From Bacillota bacterium (GTDB lineage Bacteria; Bacillota; Clostridia; Clostridiales; Clostridiaceae), in NCBI GenBank assembly GCA_023427705.1, contig JAEZAL010000344.1:1-21735 (forward strand): 21,735 bases of DNA, in the 5' to 3' direction. Below, in pieces: positions 15,940 through 21,735 of the stretch; position 1 is the stretch's first letter, and every line of letters begins with the position of its first letter. The notes under the pieces were generated by a model. It was not told the DNA's origin. It made no database searches and saw nothing but the letters and a program-made list of their open reading frames with translations. The translations under genes and the position numbers were made by a program.

Positions 15940-16296
15940 CTATTTACTAGTTTTATTAAGTAAAATCCCTATATTTTTATTAAATTTAGTATAATTAAAA
16001 ATTCCTGAACTGATACCAATTAAACTATATAGAGCACCTAAAATCTCAAATGTATATAATACAATTCTATTATTGACATCAATAAAAATTGATAAGAAAC
16101 ATAAAGTAATTCCTAATGCTACTAAAATAATTTGTTTTTTCCAAAGTCTACTTAATAAACTAATACATTCACCTTTAGCTTTATGACCTAGTTCTGTTAT
16201 TAATTTAAAATCCTTATATTTTTTAGTTAATAATATAAAAATTAAATTTAACAGAGTAGTTGCTACAATTAAAATTGTGCTTATTATTAACCTCAT
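15940..16296 (-). CDS. Small membrane protein of unknown function
   Basis: I do not recognise this 118-residue protein. Three hydrophobic segments are visible: about 3-24 (LIISTILIVATTLLNLIFIL), 55-72 (IILVALGITLCFLSIFI) and 79-101 (VLYTFEILGALYSLIGIS). A basic loop with one Cys, HKAKGECISLLSRLWKK, lies between the first two. There is no signal-peptidase site or catalytic motif. It starts two bases after the U32 gene stops and ends 16 bases before mutS2. Its GAGGG ribosome site lies within the last codons of the U32 gene, about 11 bases from the ATG, so coupling is likely. Codon use matches its neighbours, which supports a real gene. Confidence 0.75.
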   Translation of the reverse strand: MRLIISTILIVATTLLNLIFILLTKKYKDFKLITELGHKAKGECISLLSRLWKKQIILVALGITLCFLSIFIDVNNRIVLYTFEILGALYSLIGISSGIFNYTKFNKNIGILLNKTSK

Positions 16297-16298
16297 TA

Positions 16299-18650
16299 TT
16301 ATTCTATCCCTCTTCTATAATGACCTTTAGTATATTCATTAGAATTTATTTTTTCTTCTCCCTTAATCATCCTTAAAACCTTTTTTACCTCATTGTAATT
16401 TTCATCTCTAAATTCAACTCTAAATGAGTTAACACCAAGACTTATTAAATCATCTTTTTCCTCTATAAGATTTATAGGTTTTGGATTTAGTATATAACTT
16501 CTACAGAATATATCCGTCATTACTCTAAATTTTTCATTCATTCTATCAATTAATGTAAATTTATCTCTAGTACATGCTAAATTACAGTCCTTACAAGATG
16601 ATTTTTCTCCAAAAGTACTTCCAATAGGGCAATATTCACTTATCATAAGTTCCGTTTTTCCATAAATAATTCCTTGAACACTTCCAGTATTATTTTTTAA
16701 TAAAGCTTTAATTTCTTTTCTATTTAATTCTAAACTAAGTGTTGGAATTGTTATTTCTCTTTGATAGAAATTTAAAGCTTGAGAATTTATTATATTAAGC
16801 TTGTAATCTCCTATTATAATTAATTCATTTTGATATTTTCTAATAATACCAACATTAACTGTTACAAGGCCTTTTATACACTCCTTAACTTTTTCTATTA
16901 TATTAATAACTTTATCAAATTCACTCTTTATAATATTTGGTATTTTTAAATATAAATTTAAACCTTCAATATTACTAAGTTCCTTAATATCATTAATTTT
17001 TAAAGCGTCTTTATCCCTATTAAATACATCAATAGCAATATCATTTATTCCTTCATCTAAAAGAGCCTTTAATTGTTCTTTAGTTACGCATTGATATAAT
17101 AAATCTAAATCTATAGATTTATTAATTTTTTCATCATTTTTATTTAACTTATCTGGTCTTCTTCTTCTAAATGATTTTGTTATTGATTTTTGAATACCTT
17201 CTACAGCTTCTCTTCTTAAACTATTTAAATCACTTACTCTTAAGAATCCCTCTTCAAAATCAGTAAATTCAATTTCTTCTATTTTAAAAACACTTTCAGA
17301 AGATTTAATTAATGCTTCAATTACTCTCTCCTTACTTAAAGGTCTTTTTTCAGCAGCTTCTAACTTTTCTCCGTAAAATACATATTCTTTACCTTCATAG
17401 TTAATAGTAAGTTTTATTGGTTCAGATACCTTAAATCTCACTTTAGCTTTAAGATTAATTTTTCTATTATAAGGTTTTAAAGAATCTTCTAATGAATCAA
17501 AAAGTGCCTTATCTGAGGATTTAAAAATTTCATCACCAATCTTATAAGCATTTGGAAATATCTTAACTCTTTCTCCTCTACTAGCCTCTTTAACTTCTTT
17601 TCCATCTTTAATTATTTTATTAATATTATATCCAGTATCTCTAAACCTGAAGCCATCACCTAAACTAATATTTTCTTTTAATACTATTTCCCCATTCTTT
17701 TCAATTCTTCCTAGTGGTAACCCAGTATTTCTTGGGTGTTTAAAGCTCATCATATCCTTACCTAAATTTTTATGTAAATATGCAGTTGAAAAACCTCCTC
17801 TATTGAAAAGTTGTAATAAATCTCTCTTTCCTTTAGCCACATTATATTCAGTTTTATAAAGTTCTTTTTCAACAGCCTTTTTATAATTATCTACTACTCC
17901 CGCTACGTATTCTGGTCTTTTCATTCTTCCTTCAATCTTTAAAGAATATGTACCAGATTCAATTATATCTTTAATACTGTCAAGAGTACATGTATCCTTA
18001 GGACTTAATAAATATGCTTTCTTTTCTCCAGAGTCTTCACCTTTAAGAGTATACTCCATTCTACATGGTTGAGCACATCTTCCTCTATTACCACTTCTTC
18101 CACCTATCATTGAACTCATAAGGCATTGACCTGAATATGATACACATAAAGCACCATGTACAAATATTTCAGTTTCAATTCCTAAATCTTTAGATATATA
18201 TTTAATTTCATCTAAAGATAATTCTCTAGATAAAACTATTCTATGGAATCCCTTATCCTTAAAAAATAAAGCTCCTTCACCATTATGTATTGTCATTTGA
18301 GTAGATGCATGTATTTCAAAATCAGGATAGTCTTCTTTAACTCTCTTAAATAATCCAAGATCTTGTAAAATTATTGCATCAACTCCTATTTCATATAAAA
18401 ACCCAACATATCTTACAGCTTCTTCAATTTCATTTTCTTTTAAAATAGTATTTAACGTTACATAAACTTTAGCGCCATAGCTATGTGCATAATCTACTGC
18501 TTTAATCATATTGTCATTATCAAAATTTGAGGCATATGCCCTTGCCGAAAACTTATTACCTCCTAAATAAATAGCATCAGCACCTTTATTCATAGCTGCA
18601 ATAAGACTTTCCATGCTCCCAGCTGGAGCTAAAATTTCAACTTTTTTCAT
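16299..18650 (-). CDS. U32 peptidase-family protein (DUF3656 type, RlhA-like)
   Basis: A 783-residue member of the U32 family. Despite the name, characterised relatives are RNA hydroxylation factors: RlhA acts on 23S rRNA and TrhP on tRNA, both depending on iron and prephenate-derived chemistry. The N-terminal U32 barrel opens EILAPAGSMESLIAAMNKGA at 5-24 and has IHASTQMTIHN at 113-123, then the family Cys cluster: Cys169, Cys176 (SYSGQC), Cys192 and Cys196 (RCAQPCR). A long middle part (DUF3656-like, about 375-500) is followed by a C-terminal domain with a further cluster, SSCKDCNLACTRDK, and a DIFCRSY segment. Ten or more conserved-looking Cys suggest an Fe-S site. The start is ATG with AGGAG upstream. 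Followed two bases later by a small membrane protein gene. The substrate RNA is not known from sequence. Confidence 0.9.
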   Translation of the reverse strand: MKKVEILAPAGSMESLIAAMNKGADAIYLGGNKFSARAYASNFDNDNMIKAVDYAHSYGAKVYVTLNTILKENEIEEAVRYVGFLYEIGVDAIILQDLGLFKRVKEDYPDFEIHASTQMTIHNGEGALFFKDKGFHRIVLSRELSLDEIKYISKDLGIETEIFVHGALCVSYSGQCLMSSMIGGRSGNRGRCAQPCRMEYTLKGEDSGEKKAYLLSPKDTCTLDSIKDIIESGTYSLKIEGRMKRPEYVAGVVDNYKKAVEKELYKTEYNVAKGKRDLLQLFNRGGFSTAYLHKNLGKDMMSFKHPRNTGLPLGRIEKNGEIVLKENISLGDGFRFRDTGYNINKIIKDGKEVKEASRGERVKIFPNAYKIGDEIFKSSDKALFDSLEDSLKPYNRKINLKAKVRFKVSEPIKLTINYEGKEYVFYGEKLEAAEKRPLSKERVIEALIKSSESVFKIEEIEFTDFEEGFLRVSDLNSLRREAVEGIQKSITKSFRRRRPDKLNKNDEKINKSIDLDLLYQCVTKEQLKALLDEGINDIAIDVFNRDKDALKINDIKELSNIEGLNLYLKIPNIIKSEFDKVINIIEKVKECIKGLVTVNVGIIRKYQNELIIIGDYKLNIINSQALNFYQREITIPTLSLELNRKEIKALLKNNTGSVQGIIYGKTELMISEYCPIGSTFGEKSSCKDCNLACTRDKFTLIDRMNEKFRVMTDIFCRSYILNPKPINLIEEKDDLISLGVNSFRVEFRDENYNEVKKVLRMIKGEEKINSNEYTKGHYRRGIE

Positions 18651-18783
18651 AAATACTTCTCCTAAACTTTAGTATAGTCATCTAAAATCTTTATTATTAT
18701 ATATAACATAATTTTAGAGTTTTTTCTATCGTATAATTAAATAAGTAAAATAAATATATAAATACTTTAATTAATATCTCTGG

Positions 18784-19467
18784 TTACTTTAAAAGAGCAT
18801 TACCTTTTTTCTTTTCTAGTGCAAGTTTAACTTGAGTATCAGTTAACTTCTTTTCTAAATCTAATACTCTATATTTAAGATTATGCAACTGGAATCTACT
18901 ATCTTTATTCATTATCTTAAGGTTGTCCTTCTGTGATTTAACTTTTTTATATTCTTGTTCTATCACCGTATGTTCTTCTTTAAGAACAATGTACTCCTCT
19001 TTTAATTTAAGAAGTTCTTCTTTACATTCTTCAAATAAAATATTTTCCTTCTTATATTCCTCTTCATTTTTCTTTAAGTCATTATAGCTTTTCTTAATGT
19101 TCTCAATTTCTTCTTTAAGTACTAAATTTTCACTTTTCATATCTTCTATTATTTTCTTTAAAACTTCAATATTTTCAGACTCATCTCTTACTTCCTTAAT
19201 ACGTTCTTTAAGTGTATTATTTCTTTCCTCCAAAGAAGTATTTTTTTTCATTAATGCTTCTATTTCTACATCAGCTTTAAATAATTCATCTGCTATATTT
19301 AAAGCAACTAATGTGGCTCCTGCAGTTGAACTTAGCTTTCTATTATTATTCATAATATCTCTAACTTTTTTATCTACATATTTAGCTACTTCAGATAAAT
19401 ACTCTTCACTTTCTCTTCCTTTTAAATTGTAATCTATTCCATTTATATTTATAGTAACTGTACTCAT
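18784..19467 (-). CDS. zapA: ZapA-family cell division protein with long C-terminal coiled coil
   Basis: A 227-residue protein. Residues 1-75 form the ZapA domain (VTININGIDYNLKGRE, EYLSEVAKYVDKKV, then ATLVALNIADELFK), which binds and cross-links FtsZ filaments at the division ring. Beyond it a very charged, Glu/Lys-rich coiled coil runs to the end. Compact ZapA proteins such as that of Bacillus are about 85 residues, so the extension more than doubles the size. An in-frame ATG six codons upstream (19485) has no ribosome site; GAGGTG at 19477-19472 sits four bases before the ATG at 19467, so the shorter form is annotated. Downstream lies the U32-mutS2 run without a visible terminator between, so joint transcription is possible. 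Confidence 0.9.
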   Translation of the reverse strand: MSTVTININGIDYNLKGRESEEYLSEVAKYVDKKVRDIMNNNRKLSSTAGATLVALNIADELFKADVEIEALMKKNTSLEERNNTLKERIKEVRDESENIEVLKKIIEDMKSENLVLKEEIENIKKSYNDLKKNEEEYKKENILFEECKEELLKLKEEYIVLKEEHTVIEQEYKKVKSQKDNLKIMNKDSRFQLHNLKYRVLDLEKKLTDTQVKLALEKKKGNALLK

Positions 19468-19471
19468 AACA

Positions 19472-19477
19472 CACCTC
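19472..19477 (-). promoter_or_regulatory. Ribosome binding site that fixes the zapA start
   Basis: GAGGTG on the minus strand, four bases before ATG at 19467 and downstream of the competing ATG at 19485. No convincing promoter is seen between here and the upstream terminator, although the stretch is AT-rich. Confidence 0.6.
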
Positions 19478-19564
19478 GTTAACATAATAATTGTATATAT
19501 ATTAATTTTATCATAAAAGCCCCCTACTATGTATAAGAAAATATAATATGATTATAAATTCACT

Positions 19565-19608
19565 AAAAAAAGATATTTTAGATCAATATCATAAATCTAA
19601 AATATCTT
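19565..19608 (-). terminator. Intrinsic terminator of the DUF368 gene
   Basis: A 14-bp stem (19570-19583 with 19595-19608, AAGATATTTTAGAT and its complement) and an 11-base loop. On the minus strand it is followed by a T-run. It lies 12 bases past the DUF368 stop and isolates that gene from zapA. Confidence 0.85.
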
Positions 19609-19620
19609 ATTAATTATATA

Positions 19621-20427
19621 CTATTCATTTTTGCCTATACTATAAGCAATGAAAAAGCCTGCAATAAGTGCTATTATAGATACTATTCCCATAATACCAA
19701 ATGTAAAGCCTGGATATATTACAAATACAGATCCTATTACTAATCCAAATATAATACAATAAGCTGTTTGAGGATATTTATTAAATATTTTTTCTATTAA
19801 TTTTGTCATTAATAAAAATCCTGCTAATACACCTACTCCAACTATTGCTATATTTATCAAATCAAAATTCTTAACTATTTCGATAATTGGTTCATATAAT
19901 CCTATTAATAATAATACAAAAGATCCGCTTATTCCAGGTAATATCATAGTTGCAGCTGCTATAAAACCTGCTACAAAAAATCCAATTGCATTAGGTTTAA
20001 AAATTGCACTTAAAAGCGCTGCCTCTGGATTTGCTTTTTCTAGTATTCCTAAACCTGCTACAATAATAAAACCTATAATTAATCCAGTAAGATTTCCAGC
20101 TTTCACCTTCGTCTCTGTAGCTTTCTTAAATAGTAATGGAACTGTACCAACTATTAATCCTATAAAGAAAAAATTAGTTTGTTCATTAAAGTTTTTAAGT
20201 AAATAATCAATTAAATTAGTAAATAGCAAGATTCCCAGTACTGCCCCTATCCCTAGTGTTCCTAAGAATAATATATTTTTCTTTAAATCCTTAAAAAAAT
20301 TATTAATTGAATATATTATTTTATCATATATTCCCATAACAACAGCCATAGTACCACCACTAACTCCTGGTATAACATTAGAAATTCCTATAACCATTCC
20401 CTTTAGTAAATCTATTATGTACTTCAT
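19621..20427 (-). CDS. DUF368 family undecaprenyl-phosphate translocase (PopT type)
   Basis: A 268-residue polytopic membrane protein with about eight hydrophobic segments. DUF368 proteins (PopT in Vibrio cholerae, with a Staphylococcus counterpart) are reported to return undecaprenyl phosphate across the membrane so it can be reused for peptidoglycan and teichoic acid synthesis. The two family motifs occur once in each half: ISNVIPGVSGGTMAVVMGIY at 15-34 and MILPGISGSFVLLLIGLYEP at 161-180. This reflects an internal inverted duplication, with the PG-SG loops expected to line the substrate site. The start is ATG with AGGTG upstream. It stands between the pheT terminator and its own terminator. 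The 36 bases between the pheT hairpin and the start leave little room for a promoter, so some read-through from pheT is possible. Confidence 0.9.
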   Translation of the reverse strand: MKYIIDLLKGMVIGISNVIPGVSGGTMAVVMGIYDKIIYSINNFFKDLKKNILFLGTLGIGAVLGILLFTNLIDYLLKNFNEQTNFFFIGLIVGTVPLLFKKATETKVKAGNLTGLIIGFIIVAGLGILEKANPEAALLSAIFKPNAIGFFVAGFIAAATMILPGISGSFVLLLIGLYEPIIEIVKNFDLINIAIVGVGVLAGFLLMTKLIEKIFNKYPQTAYCIIFGLVIGSVFVIYPGFTFGIMGIVSIIALIAGFFIAYSIGKNE

Positions 20428-20453
20428 ATAATCACCTTTATTAACTGTAATTT

Positions 20454-20491
20454 AAAAAGAATGGTGCTGTCGTTATATATATCGACAGCAC
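20454..20491 (-). terminator. Terminator after pheT, possibly leaky
   Basis: A 9-bp GC-containing stem, GTGCTGTCG/CGACAGCAC (20464-20472 with 20483-20491), with a 10-base AT loop. On the minus strand the T-run TTTTT starts only after CATTC, five bases beyond the stem, which is further than usual. Termination may be incomplete, letting some transcripts reach the DUF368 gene. Confidence 0.7.
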
Positions 20492-20501
20492 AAATTAATT
20501 A

Positions 20502-21735
20502 TTATCTCAAAGTAGCTCCAAGCTTGTGTTCAAGACTTCTTAAAATTTTATCGTGAACTTTATTAACATCATTATCTGTTAATGTCTTCTTTTCATCTCT
20601 ATATGCTATTGCATAAGCTATACTCTTCTTACCTTCTGGTATTTGAGCTCCCTTATATATATCAAATAATTCTACTTTTTCAACTAAATTTCCACCAGCT
20701 CTTCTAATTGTATCTTCTATTTCTTGTACTAGTATTTCATCATCTACAAGTAATGCAATATCTCTTGTAACTGCTGGGAATTTAGGTAAAGCCTTATATT
20801 TCTTATCAGTTTTAGCATACTCAAATAATAAATCTAAGTTTAATTCTGCTAAGTAACAGTTTTCGTCTACACCATAATTTTCTGAAACATCTGGATGTAC
20901 TTCTCCTAAAACACCTACTTTTTTATTTCCTATCATTAAAGCAGCTGTTTTTCCTGGATGGTAACTTGGATTATCACTTTCTCTAGTAAATTTAACTTTA
21001 CTTAAGCCTAATTTTTCAAGAGCATTTTCTACTACTCCCTTTAAATCTAAATAATCACAGTTACCATACATTCCTATAGTTAAAATATTATTTTCAGTTG
21101 GAATTGAAGTTTCATCCTCATTAGGAATGTAAATTTTTCCTATTTCAAATAATCTAGCATAATCATTATTTCTTGAATAGTTTCTTCCTAATGATTCCAT
21201 CATAGAATGAATTGTGGTTGTTCTCATTACAGAGTAATCTTCACCTAATGGATTTTTAATTTTAATAACATTTCTTAATTCACTATCTTTTGGTAAATTA
21301 ATTTTGTCAAAAACTTTAGGAGAAATAAATGAATAACTTATTGATTGATTTAATCCACTTGATACCATTGCATCAACTATTAAATCTCTTAATATTTCAT
21401 TTTTATATTTTGGTTCTCTTCCAGTAGATGCACTATATATAGTTGTAGGAATCTTATCATAACCATAAATTCTTGCAACTTCTTCAGCTATATCTTCTTT
21501 TATAGCAATATCTATTCTAAAAGTAGGTATTGTTATATTTAAATTATCACCATTTATTTCTGTTTTTAACTCTAATGAATCAAGATATTTCTTCATATCT
21601 TCTATAGAAATTTCAGTTCCTAAGAATTTATTTATCCATTTAGAATCTACAGTTATATGTCCTTCTTCCTTTTTAGAATTATATATATCTATAGTTCCTT
21701 CCATAACTTCGCCACAACCAAGTTCACATATTAAT
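20502..21735 (-). CDS. pheT: Phenylalanine-tRNA ligase beta subunit, partial (N-terminal half beyond the right edge)
   Basis: The C-terminal 410 residues of the beta subunit of the alpha2-beta2 phenylalanyl-tRNA synthetase, which charges tRNA-Phe; full proteins are near 790 residues. The frame is open to the window edge, where ICELGCGEVMEGTIDIY belongs to the end of the B3/B4 core, so the internal Met at 21704 is not the start. Next come the B5 domain (VDSKWINKFLGTEISIEDMK onward), the catalytic-like core with VARIYGYDKIPTT and VMRTTTIHSMMESLGRN, and the C-terminal B8 anticodon-binding (FDX-ACB) domain from KFPAVTRDIALLVDD to the end, LEHKLGATLR. No defect is seen. pheS would be expected just upstream, outside the window. 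Confidence 0.96.
   Translation of the reverse strand, partial: LICELGCGEVMEGTIDIYNSKKEEGHITVDSKWINKFLGTEISIEDMKKYLDSLELKTEINGDNLNITIPTFRIDIAIKEDIAEEVARIYGYDKIPTTIYSASTGREPKYKNEILRDLIVDAMVSSGLNQSISYSFISPKVFDKINLPKDSELRNVIKIKNPLGEDYSVMRTTTIHSMMESLGRNYSRNNDYARLFEIGKIYIPNEDETSIPTENNILTIGMYGNCDYLDLKGVVENALEKLGLSKVKFTRESDNPSYHPGKTAALMIGNKKVGVLGEVHPDVSENYGVDENCYLAELNLDLLFEYAKTDKKYKALPKFPAVTRDIALLVDDEILVQEIEDTIRRAGGNLVEKVELFDIYKGAQIPEGKKSIAYAIAYRDEKKTLTDNDVNKVHDKILRSLEHKLGATLR

Noticed and set aside
18681..18725. Inverted repeat TCTAAAAT/ATTTTAGA followed by a T-run on the plus strand, shaped like a terminator
   Set aside because: No plus-strand gene ends here and the loop is 22 bases of AT-rich sequence. 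On the minus strand, where transcription runs, there is no T-run after the stem. Chance in AT-rich DNA is likely.
19468..19485. ATG at 19485 as the zapA start
   Set aside because: No ribosome site precedes it. The GAGGTG inside these codons serves the ATG at 19467, and the ZapA domain begins there.
21702..21704. Internal ATG as a start for a short pheT
   Set aside because: The reading frame continues upstream to the window edge with typical PheT sequence (ICELGCGEV).

Overview
The window is a chromosomal segment of a very AT-rich, low-G+C Gram-positive bacterium. Strong GGAGG ribosome binding sites, AGA/TTA/ATA-rich codon use, non-ATG starts and the gene set (clostridial-type U32 peptidase, MutS2, extended ZapA, DUF523, L25/Ctc, fold-type-I arginine decarboxylase) fit Clostridium sensu stricto. 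This is inferred from gene content; no marker gene fixes the species. I see no tRNA, rRNA, insertion sequence, prophage gene or CRISPR array. Eighteen genes are supported, seventeen on the minus strand. Only the arginine decarboxylase gene is on the plus strand. No gene-free stretch exceeds about 210 bases.

Layout, left to right (minus-strand operons read right to left). 1-5246: a five-gene cell-surface glycan operon. It begins with a WecG/TagA-type glycosyltransferase, then a MurJ/MviN-type flippase, two GT-B glycosyltransferases, and last a cyclodeaminase/cyclohydrolase-family folate enzyme cut by the window edge. The genes overlap or sit 2-5 bases apart. 5404-6492: a single TPR protein with a TTG start, its own good promoter and its own terminator. 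6655-8382: phosphoglucomutase pgcA, which supplies glucose-1-phosphate for glycan precursors. 8513-9094: ribosomal protein L25/Ctc. 9298-10761 (+): speA-type decarboxylase with a good sigma-A-like promoter. 10838-13484: a likely three-gene unit of DUF523 protein, uncharacterised helical protein and membrane-anchored VanY-type carboxypeptidase. Its terminator hairpin includes the vanY stop codon.

13566-19467: zapA, a U32/DUF3656 peptidase-family gene, a small membrane protein and mutS2. The last three are tightly packed and end at a classic terminator. 19621-20427: a DUF368 (PopT-type) undecaprenyl-phosphate translocase. 20502-21735: the C-terminal half of pheT, cut by the right edge.

Several genes converge on envelope biology. 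DUF368 would return undecaprenyl phosphate to the inner leaflet. WecG/TagA, the GT-B enzymes and the MurJ-type flippase would use or move undecaprenyl-linked glycans. PgcA supplies activated sugar, VanY trims peptidoglycan, and ZapA helps place the division ring. This looks like an ordinary core-genome region. I found no convincing undescribed defence or mobile system. The most interesting items are the two uncharacterised repeat-type proteins, the small membrane protein, the hairpin fused to the vanY stop codon, and a terminator core that occurs twice.
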